Shown here piece after piece: positions 1 to 7,564 of a DNA stretch of 32,219 bases (positions are counted from its first letter, which is position 1; each line of letters begins with the position of its first letter). A model generated the notes under the pieces. That model did not search any database. It saw only the letters and a program-made list of their open reading frames with translations, and was not told the origin of the DNA. Origin of the DNA: Patescibacteria group bacterium (GTDB lineage Bacteria > Patescibacteriota > Patescibacteriia > SG8-24); the NCBI GenBank assembly GCA_028714475.1, contig JAQTNC010000003.1, positions 79,596-111,814 of the forward strand, written 5' to 3'. The translations under genes and the position numbers were made by a program.

Positions 1-523
1 ACATGGCAAGAAGGTGATCTAGGGAATCAAGAACGGAAACGCGGATATTGCCGCCAACGACTGTCCGCTGGTCATGCCGTCGGCAGATGTCCGCGAGTAA
101 GGTTGTGGTCGTGGTCTTCCCTTTGGTGCCGGTGACGGCCGCGACCGGAAAGGGGCAAAGTCGGAAAAACAGGCCGACATCCGTATCCACGGGCACATTT
201 TTCACGAAAGCCAACGAAAGGAAACGGTTGTCGCGCCGCACGCCGGGGTTCTTGATGACGAGGTCGGTGCTGATGAAATCGGCCTCATGATGGCCGCCCA
301 AATGGAAAATGGGCCGGTGCGGCCTAAATCCAGTGCGCTTCAGCCGCGCGTATTCGCGCGTGAGTGCCGCCACGGACGGTGCCAATTCCGCCGCCGTCTT
401 CATGTCCGTAACAATAATCCGCGCCCCGTGCTTCAAGAGCCATTTTGCCACGCCCAAACCGCCTCCGTGCAAGCCGAGGCCCATGACCGTGACGCGTTTG
501 TTGCGGAACCATTTAATGTCCAT
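1..523 (-). CDS. murD: UDP-N-acetylmuramoyl-L-alanine--D-glutamate ligase, N-terminal part
   Basis: MurD adds D-glutamate to UDP-MurNAc-L-Ala in the cytoplasm, using ATP, during peptidoglycan precursor synthesis. About 174 codons are visible and the gene runs off the left edge, so the central and C-terminal domains are missing here. The start is the ATG at 523, giving MDIKWFRNKRVTVMGLGLHG. Seen: an N-terminal nucleotide-fold glycine motif (GLGLHGGGLG), the family segment DLVIKNPGV, the ATP-binding loop GTKGKTTTTTLL, and GNIRVSVLD just before the edge, which matches the GNIG segment of Mur ligases. No clear Shine-Dalgarno is visible. It lies far from mraY, ftsW and murG, which are about 11 kb or more away in this window. 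The identity is firm; MurD rather than another Mur ligase is supported by the GNI segment and by DLVIKNPGV. Confidence 0.9.
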   Translation of the reverse strand, partial: MDIKWFRNKRVTVMGLGLHGGGLGVAKWLLKHGARIIVTDMKTAAELAPSVAALTREYARLKRTGFRPHRPIFHLGGHHEADFISTDLVIKNPGVRRDNRFLSLAFVKNVPVDTDVGLFFRLCPFPVAAVTGTKGKTTTTTLLADICRRHDQRTVVGGNIRVSVLDSLDHLLAM

Positions 524-560
524 ATAAATCGTGCGGAGCACACTTTGCGGACAAGATGAC

Positions 561-862
561 CTCACCTCGCGAGGGTGAGTCGCGAGCCGGCGAGCGACTC
601 ACGGGTCGCAAGGGCGACCCGGGCTCCGGCGAGACAATTCAGATTCTCGTCGAGCCGGAGGGCGGCAATGCTTTGCCGCCCCCGCAGGCCGAGCGCAATC
701 CACTTTTGAACCACGCGGCGTCGGCGCGAAGGCCGCCGCCCCTAGCGTCATCTTAGAGCTTCCGTAGGAGCCGCCCGCCCGAAGCGACAGCCGGACCGCG
801 CGCTTGCTCGCGCGGCCGGCGGAGCGGGAGGGCGCAGGGCACGTCGCTCGCGAGCGACGTGC
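561..862. repeat. Cluster of perfect and near-perfect hairpins in the gap between murD and the translin-like gene
   Basis: The 425-bp gap 524-948 holds no convincing gene. Within 561-862 I see at least six inverted repeats: 565-574 (10-bp palindrome); 575-583 with 594-602 (9-bp stem); 602-609 with 614-621 (8-bp stem, loop AAGG); 661-668 with 673-680 (8-bp stem, loop TGCT); 790-820 (5+7-bp stem with one bulged A); and 839-862, a perfect 24-bp palindrome. None is followed by a clear T-run, so they are not standard terminators. The motif TCGCGAG recurs among them. Confidence 0.75.
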
Positions 863-948
863 CAGGCGGCGACACAGGAAGCGACCTGATGACGCGGGGC
901 GGCGGCCGAAGTGCCTTTTATTGTCGGGGTTGCTTTTTGTGACGTCAG

Positions 949-1527
949 CTACCCCTTTCTCCTCAACGACACCTCATACAACACATCCTCGGCGCGACGC
1001 AGGTTGTTCTTGGCCTGGTCGAACTTCGTCCGCAGATACCCGCCGAGATCCATCTCCAACAGCTCGGCGATGACTTCCTCAATGTCTTCCTTGATCTTGC
1101 GCACCTCCTCAACCCGACCCTCGGTCGCGAGCCGCACCTGCCGCCGCTGCATCTCGCCGGTCAAATCGGACAAGGCGCCGATATAAGCATCCTCGTCAAC
1201 CGTAACGTTCGCAATCGCGCCAATCTGGCCGCTCTCGACATATTGCCGATACAAATCAGCCTCAACATACTCCTCGAGCGCGGCACGATACGATCCTTCA
1301 TCGTCCAAACCCGGACGTTCCGCAGCGGTCGCCTTCACGCGACCGAGCACCTCCCGTGCCTCGGCGAGTAGCCGATCGGCACCGGCCCGATCGTCACGAT
1401 GCAACGCGAAAATCGCCCGTTTGGATGCCGACAGGGCATCGCCGGTAATCTTGATGGTTTCCCGACGGGCGGACTGGTAGGCAGAGAGCCGCTCCCGCAT
1501 TTCAGCAAGCAATTTTTTGTCCAACAT
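949..1527 (-). CDS. Translin-family protein
   Basis: A 192-residue, almost entirely helical protein. The layout matches the translin family (PF01997): an N-terminal SARRETIKITGDALSASKRA helix, the hallmark EYVEADLYRQYVESG near residue 90, a GALSDLTGEMQRR segment (family: YxxGLxDLxGELxR), and a C-terminal LRTKFDQAKNNLRRAEDVLYE helix (family: RxKxDxARxxLE). Translins form ring-shaped multimers that bind single-stranded nucleic acid, and the eukaryotic C3PO complex with TRAX is an RNase. Whether this protein has nuclease residues cannot be settled by eye. The start is the ATG at 1527, with a GATAAT -10-like box 8 nt upstream. It is transcribed on its own or with the upstream phosphoesterase, whose stop lies 160 bp away. 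Family assignment is from motif reading, not a search. Confidence 0.7.
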   Translation of the reverse strand: MLDKKLLAEMRERLSAYQSARRETIKITGDALSASKRAIFALHRDDRAGADRLLAEAREVLGRVKATAAERPGLDDEGSYRAALEEYVEADLYRQYVESGQIGAIANVTVDEDAYIGALSDLTGEMQRRQVRLATEGRVEEVRKIKEDIEEVIAELLEMDLGGYLRTKFDQAKNNLRRAEDVLYEVSLRRKG

Positions 1528-1535
1528 ATAAGCAC

Positions 1536-1541
1536 ATTATC
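1536..1541 (-). promoter_or_regulatory. Putative -10 box for the translin-like gene
   Basis: GATAAT on the minus strand ends 8 nt before the ATG at 1527. No good -35 is visible at 16-18 bp. If used, the transcript would begin at or next to the start codon (leaderless). Confidence 0.35.
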
Positions 1542-1608
1542 AGGCGACGCAAACCGCCGTCCGTCTAACAGATTAGCCTGAATATGTGACGAAAGCAAAC
1601 GGAGCCTA

Positions 1609-1688
1609 AGTGCTGGAGATGGGGAGTGCTGAAGTGCTGAAAATTCTTCAGTGCTTCAGCACTTCTGTACTCCAGCACTCGAGCACCC
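1609..1688. repeat. Octamer-unit hairpin array
   Basis: The segment divides into ten consecutive 8-nt units. The left arm has AGTGCTGG, AGATGGGG, AGTGCTGA, AGTGCTGA. After AAATTCTT the right arm has CAGTGCTT, CAGCACTT, CTGTACTC, CAGCACTC, GAGCACCC. The arms are imperfect reverse complements; 1610-1618 pairs perfectly with 1670-1678, and the inner arms pair with G-T wobbles. It lies immediately after the stop of the metallophosphoesterase gene on the minus strand. Confidence 0.8.
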
Positions 1689-3214
1689 TACACCACCTCC
1701 CGAATCTCGCCGGTTTCCGAAACGAATTCCCTCAAGGAGACGCGCAGACCGCCATCCGTAAAATGCTTGACGAGGGCGAAGGTCAGACGGCGTAGCGGCA
1801 CGACGTTGGGCTTGGTCACAAACAGGCTGATGAACGCCGCCAGGATTAGGAGCACCATCAGAATCACGGCCGGCAGCTCCAGCACGCCAAAATGAATGAG
1901 AAAACCGGCCGCCACGACGAACGCCACCCAAAACAAGATATAGCTCAACTGGATGCTCCTCGGCACTTCATGAGCGCGGAAGAAACGCTGGGTCTTCCGC
2001 CACGCCTGCTCCACGAAACGGAAGCGGCCCCAGATCAACTCCATCTTCGGATATTCCAAACCGAACAGCATCATCCAGGTGCCGGTGTTGATGTAGGTTC
2101 CGTGCGACCCGCTGACCCGGCGCCAGTTATGCGAATGGCCCAAGAGAACCGCTTTCACCTCCGGCCGTTCGCCAAGCAGCCGCGCCGCGTAGCGATCCAC
2201 CTCCACGACATCGCAGGTGAGAGCCTGCGTGATGGTATTTGCGAGCAGAGACAAACCGATACCGCGCTGTGCGGACGGATCCCGGAAGAACAGCTGTTTG
2301 ACGTAACCGCTGCTCACGATGCACGCCGTGTATAAGGTCCAGCCCCAACGCCGCAGGGCGGCTTCGGCCACGAAATCACGATAATTGGTCAGTCGACCAA
2401 CCAAAGGGTTATTCATCTTGATGCGGTTGATGACGCTGGCGTAAACACGCGAACCGAATGGGATATTCAGCACCGGCAGGCGCAACGGACGTCCAAATCG
2501 ATGGGTGACGATGGTATTCTCGGGACGCGGCGAATTTTGCACCTGTGATTCCATACCGTGGGAATACAGCACGCCGCGATGAAAATCCATGAAACCCTGA
2601 TGTTGGTCAACAAACCGGATGCGCGCGGCAATGTCATCGTCTTCGCCGGCAATCCGGCCGATCAGGCACCGCTGGACGGCCGGCCAAGCCAAGATCAAGT
2701 CATGATTGCCCACAAAAAAATCCACGCGCCTCTTCGGCTCGCGTAGGAATTCCGCCACCGCGTCGAAAAACGCCGGATGACCCGCGATGATCTTCTCCAT
2801 TTTTACAAGGGCGGCCTGCTCAAAAGGCGGCTCGACGTAATCGCCCTCCCAGGTCACGACCAAGGAATCAAACGTGTCGCCCAGGAAACGCAACACCAGC
2901 TGGCCAGCCGTCTCATAACGCTCGGCAATGCGGTTCAAGAATTTCACGAAGATGCCATCGTCCGGAAAATCTTCCAAAGGGTTGTTGGGGTTGACGCAGG
3001 GATTGGTCTCACGACCAAAGATGTAACATTTCACCTTTTCCATCAGCCGTCCCCATGGCGACGTGGCGCAGGCAATCGGCCGAAGCACACCTTCCGACAT
3101 GTGCAGGTCGCTCACGACCACGTGCACCTCCTCCGGCGGGTTCCGCAAAAACGCCCCCTGGCCCTGGCCGGCGGTTGACGTTTTTTCCGTGATGAATGGC
3201 TTGTCCGTTTCCAT
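1688..3214 (-). CDS. Calcineurin-like metallophosphoesterase with C-terminal membrane hairpin
   Basis: A 508-residue protein. It has the metal-ligand motifs of the calcineurin-like phosphoesterase family in order: VVSDLHMSEG (Asp36, His38), FLGDTFDSL, FFVGNHDLI, YSHGME and LLGHSHNWRR, followed by INTGTW. Such enzymes hydrolyse phosphomono- or diesters with two metal ions; the substrate is unknown. Near the C-terminus two hydrophobic stretches (IQLSYILFWVAFVVAAGFLI and LPAVILMVLLILAAFISLFV) form a likely membrane hairpin, so the catalytic domain is probably held at the membrane. Long inserts make it larger than simple family members such as the UDP-diacylglucosamine hydrolase LpxH (about 240 residues). 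The start is the ATG at 3214; no strong ribosome site is seen. Confidence 0.8.
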   Translation of the reverse strand: METDKPFITEKTSTAGQGQGAFLRNPPEEVHVVVSDLHMSEGVLRPIACATSPWGRLMEKVKCYIFGRETNPCVNPNNPLEDFPDDGIFVKFLNRIAERYETAGQLVLRFLGDTFDSLVVTWEGDYVEPPFEQAALVKMEKIIAGHPAFFDAVAEFLREPKRRVDFFVGNHDLILAWPAVQRCLIGRIAGEDDDIAARIRFVDQHQGFMDFHRGVLYSHGMESQVQNSPRPENTIVTHRFGRPLRLPVLNIPFGSRVYASVINRIKMNNPLVGRLTNYRDFVAEAALRRWGWTLYTACIVSSGYVKQLFFRDPSAQRGIGLSLLANTITQALTCDVVEVDRYAARLLGERPEVKAVLLGHSHNWRRVSGSHGTYINTGTWMMLFGLEYPKMELIWGRFRFVEQAWRKTQRFFRAHEVPRSIQLSYILFWVAFVVAAGFLIHFGVLELPAVILMVLLILAAFISLFVTKPNVVPLRRLTFALVKHFTDGGLRVSLREFVSETGEIREVV

Positions 3215-3288
3215 ACGGAATCATGGTTGCGACTTGGCCGGCCGCGACTGGCGACTGTCGTAACCAGCGAAAGCGGGCCGAACGCCGC

Positions 3289-6200
3289 TTAACTCAACAC
3301 TTCGCCGTAGCGTTTTTTGATAACGCCGCGGGTGTGCCTGATGAGATTGCCGAGGATTCTCGCCTCGCGCGAATCGGCGAAGCCGCCGCTCTGCAGGCTC
3401 TGCATCGTCTTTTCCATGGTGGCCAATGACCCGGCGGCCTGCTCCGCTTTCATGCGCATCGCGACACCCCCGCCCGCCGCCTGTATTTTCTGGATGTAGT
3501 CCGGCCGCAGGACCGAATGGAAATCCGCCTTGGCCGCGAGCGTCGTGCGGAAGCCGGTGACGTTGCCGTGCGAGTCGTAATTGAACCTGACGGGCGCGTC
3601 GCCGACGGCGGGACGTGCTTCCGGATAAGCCTGGTGTTCGGGCGCGACTTTAGGGCCGGCCTCGGCCGTAACGACACGAGAGGTGTCCGCGGCCGACGCC
3701 ACATCATGACGGAAAACGTCCACCTTGCCGGTCAGCTGCGCCAACCGCATGTTGTGCTGTTCCAGCGCGCTCCGCAAATAGGCGGCTTCCGGCGACTGGC
3801 CGTCCCCCGCCGCTTCCAGCAACGCCAAAGATTTCCTTCCCGCCGCGACCTCCTTGGCTACCCGACCGGCCTCCTCCACCCGTTCCCAAGGAACGTTCGC
3901 GGCGCGCAAGTCAGCTGTCCAACGCGGCTTGAGCATGGCGTACGGATCGAATTTGTCGGCTGGGCTGAAGCTGGTCACGCGCCCATGGCCGTCATAACTG
4001 AATCGCCCGCCCGCGTGATGAGCGACATCGGAACGCATGGCGTTCAGTTCTCGCAAGGCCGCGGCCCGCGCCTCAACCTGGCTGCCGTCAACGCTGAACT
4101 GCCGCCCGCCGGCGTCGGTCAAGGTGACCGGCCCATGCTGGTCGCCGTACGCCAGCTGTTCGAGCGAGCCGCGCGTCACGCCTCTCGTGTCGAAGGTGTC
4201 CGCGTAACGGCTGATGGCGTCATATTGCGCGTTGTTGTAGTCCGCGCCGCTGTGATCCAAACCGTCCGGCATCCGGAAACTCACCGCCTTGCCGGAAGTC
4301 ATGCGCTCGATGACCGCCAGCTTGTCCGAAATCTCCGCCCGCAACTTACCGGCCAATGGGCTGTCGCCGTAACCGCGGCCGTCCATCTCGTCGAGCAAGC
4401 GCTGTCTTTCATAAACGTTAGCCAAGGCCTTCCTGACGCCGGCACCCTGCTTACCGCTGGTCAACTCATCGAGATTGCGGCTGGCGACCAAATGCCGGGC
4501 CTGTTCGTTATGATCGGCTAGATAATGGCTAGCGACCTGATGATCAGGCAAACGAACGGCATCGATGGCGTAACCGCTCGGTTGGCCGCGGCTGTCCAGA
4601 ATGACACTCGCCTGCCACTGGCCTTCCGCACCTTGCCCGCGCTCCAGAACAACGGAACGCAACGCCTTGCCCGCGCCTTTGGCAGCGGTTGCCGTCGTAG
4701 ATGCCGTTTCCGCCGCCGCCTGGTCATGGCCAACCTCGGCCGCCGCCGTCGCTTCGGCCGTCGTATCGCCTTGAGCCGCTTCGGCCGCCAGTCTCGCCTC
4801 CTCGTATTCGGGAAGCGGCTTTATCTCGGTAATAGGTGGTGCGGTTGCGGGAGCCGGAGGCGGCTCATGAACAATGGCCGCGTGTTCCGGGGCCGACGGC
4901 TGACCGTGAATCGGTTCCGCCGAATGGTCAATCAAGCCGACTTTTTCCCCGGCCGCCACAGTGCCAGCATGCGCTACCCGCGCGAAGAGGCCGGAACCGA
5001 CGAACGCGCCGATGCCCACCGCCACCTTCTTCATCCGGTCATCGCTCAACTGATAACGCGACCGCACCTTTTCCATCCTGAAATCAGCCACGTGCATGGC
5101 GTCGTTAAGGTAATTGTCGACGCCGTCCGGGAAGACCGACAGAACCTTCTCGCCCTCAAGCTGTTCCAACCGCTGGCGCAACGCCTGATATTCGTCGTTG
5201 CCGACCAGACTCCGTCCATCCACCAAAGCCGTCGCCTCATGGTGCTCCATGAGTTCAACTATCTGTTCGCGCGATAAAACCGAGACGTCCTTGCCTTCCA
5301 TTTTCTTCCGGCGTCGCGCTTCGGATATCCTCTTCATCACGTCATATGAACCGACGCCAGCGCCGAAACCAGCCATGCCGCGGCGCATCAAAATCGCGCC
5401 TCCGCCGACAGCTGACATGGCGCCCAAGCCGAAGCCAACGCCGAGCAAACCGGCCGTGATGGCGTTGCGAACCGAGACGCTGCGCATGGCAAACTTCCCG
5501 ATGCGGCTCTTTGGTTCCCAACCAAATTTCTTTCCGAGGTTGAGGGCGTTCCAGTCACCGAGTTTCTGATGCCAGCCATACAGCTTCTCACCCAGCTTCT
5601 TTTCCCAACCCTTCTTCTTGAGCCACGCCTCACGACGCGCTTCCACTTGGCGTTCGCGCTCATCGAGCATGCGCGTGACGTTGTCGCCGACAAATTCGGC
5701 CCGCGCCTCGCGGTACTCGCGTTTCGCCCTCTCCGACTCCTCCGTGAGCCACATCTTCATCACCCGTCCGCCCGTACCCAAACCGCGCATCCAACCGACA
5801 ACGCCGTGATACCGACGCAGGGACGCCTCCAAGTCCGCCACGCGGTCGCCGGCTTCAGCCAAGCGATCCGACGGCGGCGTCACCGCGCGTCCGGTGTCCG
5901 GTGGCGTTGGTGACGCCCCAAAATCAAATCGCGTTCGCGGACCGGCATCCGGGCCGGCCGGCGCTACGTCAGGCCTCGCCGCGGCTACCGCCTCCAACTG
6001 CCTCGAAAGTTCGTCAAACCGCCGATTCATCTCGGCAAGCTGTCGCTTCAGTTCTTCAATTTCCGGGCTGGCTGGCGCGGCCTCGCTTTTCGCGGCCTCG
6101 GCTCCTTCCATTCGCTCCAAAATTGCCGACAGACGATCAAACACCGCCTCGACGCTCGGACCAGGCGCACCTTCGCGGCCAATTTCCGGACCGCCGGACT

Positions 6201-6609
6201 CTTTCTCGGTCGGAACCGGAGCCGCACCGGCCGTTTCCGAACCACCCGGAACCGGAGCCGCGCCGCGCGCCGCCTCACGGGCTGCCGCAACCAAAGCGTC
6301 TGTTTCTCCCCTCTCGGCACCGGGCATGCCCGCCGCCCCTAGGCGCGCCTCGTCAATCGCCGTTCTTTCCACAGGCAGCAAATCAACGTTTAGTTCGCGA
6401 ACCACCTCCTCAACGCGATCCGCCGTTGACAAGACAGCCGCCGCGGCCGCGCCGGATTCAGTTTCATCGTGACCCTGCTCCGCCATCACTTCCAACAAAG
6501 CCGCTTCCAAATCGGGCAGCCTTTCCTCTCCTTCCGGCCCGTGTTCAGCGCCCCGACCGGGTTCCCTCGTCGCATCTGGCCGTTGTCTCCTATGATGTTT
6601 ATCCGTCAT
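3289..6609 (-). CDS. Large membrane-associated protein of unknown function with internal repeats
   Basis: I do not recognise this 1106-residue protein. Visible layout: an acidic, Ala/Glu/Pro-rich N-terminal third that looks disordered; a coiled coil (EIEELKRQLAEMNRRFDELS, near residue 190); a charged Arg/Lys/Trp-rich stretch; a glycine-rich hydrophobic segment (AITAGLLGVGFGLGAMSAVG) and a second one (VAVGIGAFVGSGLFARVAHA), both possible membrane spans; an Ala/Thr/Glu-rich linker; and a repeated C-terminal half. Two clear repeat units start RFSYDGHGRVTSF and RFNYDSHGNVTGF, and an upstream one around SRGQPSGYAI looks degenerate. Its ATG at 6609 is 4 nt after the stop of the small coiled-coil gene, so the three genes 7139 to 3289 form an operon. 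Long plus-strand open frames across it are high-G+C shadows. Confidence 0.75.
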   Translation of the reverse strand: MTDKHHRRQRPDATREPGRGAEHGPEGEERLPDLEAALLEVMAEQGHDETESGAAAAAVLSTADRVEEVVRELNVDLLPVERTAIDEARLGAAGMPGAERGETDALVAAAREAARGAAPVPGGSETAGAAPVPTEKESGGPEIGREGAPGPSVEAVFDRLSAILERMEGAEAAKSEAAPASPEIEELKRQLAEMNRRFDELSRQLEAVAAARPDVAPAGPDAGPRTRFDFGASPTPPDTGRAVTPPSDRLAEAGDRVADLEASLRRYHGVVGWMRGLGTGGRVMKMWLTEESERAKREYREARAEFVGDNVTRMLDERERQVEARREAWLKKKGWEKKLGEKLYGWHQKLGDWNALNLGKKFGWEPKSRIGKFAMRSVSVRNAITAGLLGVGFGLGAMSAVGGGAILMRRGMAGFGAGVGSYDVMKRISEARRRKKMEGKDVSVLSREQIVELMEHHEATALVDGRSLVGNDEYQALRQRLEQLEGEKVLSVFPDGVDNYLNDAMHVADFRMEKVRSRYQLSDDRMKKVAVGIGAFVGSGLFARVAHAGTVAAGEKVGLIDHSAEPIHGQPSAPEHAAIVHEPPPAPATAPPITEIKPLPEYEEARLAAEAAQGDTTAEATAAAEVGHDQAAAETASTTATAAKGAGKALRSVVLERGQGAEGQWQASVILDSRGQPSGYAIDAVRLPDHQVASHYLADHNEQARHLVASRNLDELTSGKQGAGVRKALANVYERQRLLDEMDGRGYGDSPLAGKLRAEISDKLAVIERMTSGKAVSFRMPDGLDHSGADYNNAQYDAISRYADTFDTRGVTRGSLEQLAYGDQHGPVTLTDAGGRQFSVDGSQVEARAAALRELNAMRSDVAHHAGGRFSYDGHGRVTSFSPADKFDPYAMLKPRWTADLRAANVPWERVEEAGRVAKEVAAGRKSLALLEAAGDGQSPEAAYLRSALEQHNMRLAQLTGKVDVFRHDVASAADTSRVVTAEAGPKVAPEHQAYPEARPAVGDAPVRFNYDSHGNVTGFRTTLAAKADFHSVLRPDYIQKIQAAGGGVAMRMKAEQAAGSLATMEKTMQSLQSGGFADSREARILGNLIRHTRGVIKKRYGEVLS

Positions 6610-6613
6610 AAGT

Positions 6614-6817
6614 TCATTTGGCCTCGGCCGTTAAGCTAGCGGAAAGGCGTTTGGCCTTTTCCGCGTCCGCCCGCTCCATGACGCTTTTCAGGATCTGCGT
6701 CTGTCGCCGCTGCAAATCGGCATAGCGCCGCATGTATTCGGCATGCAGGTCACGCATCTCGTCCCTGATCTGTTGAATGATGACGGCCGCGGCCGCCTCT
6801 CTTTCCTTGGCGTCCAT
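6614..6817 (-). CDS. Small coiled-coil protein
   Basis: A 67-residue charged, helical protein (starts MDAKEREAAAAVIIQQIRDE) with heptad-like spacing of Ile, Met, Leu and Tyr along its length. No signal peptide, membrane segment or catalytic motif is seen, and no family is recognised. It starts 7 nt after the stop of the upstream 104-residue gene and ends 4 nt before the 1106-residue gene, so it is very likely co-transcribed and may be a partner of those proteins. Confidence 0.65.
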   Translation of the reverse strand: MDAKEREAAAAVIIQQIRDEMRDLHAEYMRRYADLQRRQTQILKSVMERADAEKAKRLSASLTAEAK

Positions 6818-6824
6818 AATCGAA

Positions 6825-7139
6825 TCAGGCCTGTTCCGCCTCGCCGGTCACCGCTTCCGCGACCAGTTCGTTGCGCAAGGCCTCGGTTTCCTGCTGAACG
6901 ATCGCGCCGATGTCGAAGCGTTCGCCGAGCAAGGCCATCAGCTCATCCGGCTTGTCCGCCAGCTCCTGCACGCGTGCTGTGTCGCTCTCCGGCAGATTCT
7001 CAAGCAGTCGCAGCATGACCCGCTTCAAAACCAAGTCCGACATGCGCGCGACCATGGCGAGGCGCTGTTCCTCCGGCAAGTCGTTAAGACCGAGCTGATT
7101 GATGATGTTGCTGTCGATGCTGAACGGTTCATTGGCCAT
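6825..7139 (-). CDS. Small helical protein resembling a patescibacterial DUF5663-type family
   Basis: A 104-residue protein starting MANEPFSIDSNIINQLGLND. The segment LGLNDLPEEQRLAMVARMSD, followed by a VLKRVMLRLLENLPESD helix, resembles small CPR proteins I know as DUF5663; this is from memory and not confirmed. The function is unknown. The reading frame continues upstream to a GTG at 7475, but that extension crosses hairpin repeats and a good sigma-70-like promoter at 7165-7193, so the ATG at 7139 is preferred. It is the first gene of a three-gene operon ending in the 1106-residue membrane-associated protein. Confidence 0.75.
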   Translation of the reverse strand: MANEPFSIDSNIINQLGLNDLPEEQRLAMVARMSDLVLKRVMLRLLENLPESDTARVQELADKPDELMALLGERFDIGAIVQQETEALRNELVAEAVTGEAEQA

Positions 7140-7164
7140 ATGATTGCAGCTTAATTTCAAATAA

Positions 7165-7193
7165 ATTATGGCATATTTTCGGGGTTTTGTCAA
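7165..7193 (-). promoter_or_regulatory. Sigma-70-like promoter for the 7139 operon
   Basis: On the minus strand, TTGACA (7193-7188), a 17-bp spacer and CATAAT (7170-7165). Transcription would start about 20 nt before the ATG at 7139. Confidence 0.75.
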
Positions 7194-7225
7194 TTGAAAA
7201 AAGCTCACCAATAAAGCCATATATT

Positions 7226-7257
7226 TGGTGGGGTGGCCGGGGATTGCACTCGCCCGA
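7226..7257 (-). other. tRNA 3'-end-like relic
   Basis: On the minus strand the segment ends like a tRNA: CCACCCC (possible acceptor 3' strand), A, then CCA at 7228-7226. It is preceded by CCCCGG and a T-arm-like but unpaired GGGCGAGTGCAATC. No matching 5' acceptor GGGGTGG lies nearby and the T-stem does not pair, so this is not a working tRNA. Confidence 0.3.
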
Positions 7258-7296
7258 CGCGCGCAGAAAAAATTTCCAGTCGGCCGGGGCCTCCGC

Positions 7297-7321
7297 GGCC
7301 CGCTGTCGAATACAGCGGGCC
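7297..7321. repeat. Perfect 10-bp hairpin
   Basis: GGCCCGCTGT (7297-7306) pairs perfectly with 7312-7321 around the loop CGAAT. On the minus strand it lies inside a possible larger fold closed by CCAGT and ACTGG and followed by AAATTTTTT (7274-7266), so a terminator for read-through from tRNA-Lys is possible. Confidence 0.5.
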
Positions 7322-7350
7322 TTGTCCAGGGTCGCGCCGGACACTGGCCG

Positions 7351-7446
7351 CGCCACGTGAACACCGGCGTTCGTTTTGGGAAGGCCCCGTAAAATGAACT
7401 GCTTCGCAGTTCATCACGGGGCACCACGTAAAAACACCGGGCAAGC
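7351..7446. repeat. Nested-hairpin repeat, copy 1
   Basis: A 96-bp unit: flank CGCCACGTGAACACCGGCG, outer stem CCCCGT (7385-7390) with ACGGGG (7416-7421), inner stem TGAACTGC (7395-7402) with GCAGTTCA (7406-7413), then CACCACGTAAAAACACCGG and GCAAGC. The flanks nearly match copy 2, while the stems differ but stay paired. Confidence 0.8.
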
Positions 7447-7469
7447 TTAATCCGAAAAGACTTTGGCTG

Positions 7470-7564
7470 CGCCACGTGAACACCGGCGTTCGTCTAAGGA
7501 ATGTCCCGTAAAACGGCTCGCGCGGCGAGCCGCACGGGACACCACGTAAAAACACCGGGCAAGC
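7470..7564. repeat. Nested-hairpin repeat, copy 2
   Basis: A 95-bp unit, offset 119 bp from copy 1. Outer stem TCCCGT (7504-7509) with ACGGGA (7534-7539); AAAA; inner stem CGGCTCGC (7514-7521) with GCGAGCCG (7525-7532). Compared with copy 1, one outer C-G pair is now T-A and the inner stem sequence is largely replaced, yet all pairs are kept. Confidence 0.8.

Noticed and set aside
7140-7475. Upstream extension of the 104-residue gene to a GTG at 7475
   Set aside because: It would translate hairpin repeats and the promoter at 7165-7193; the ATG at 7139 gives a compact protein.
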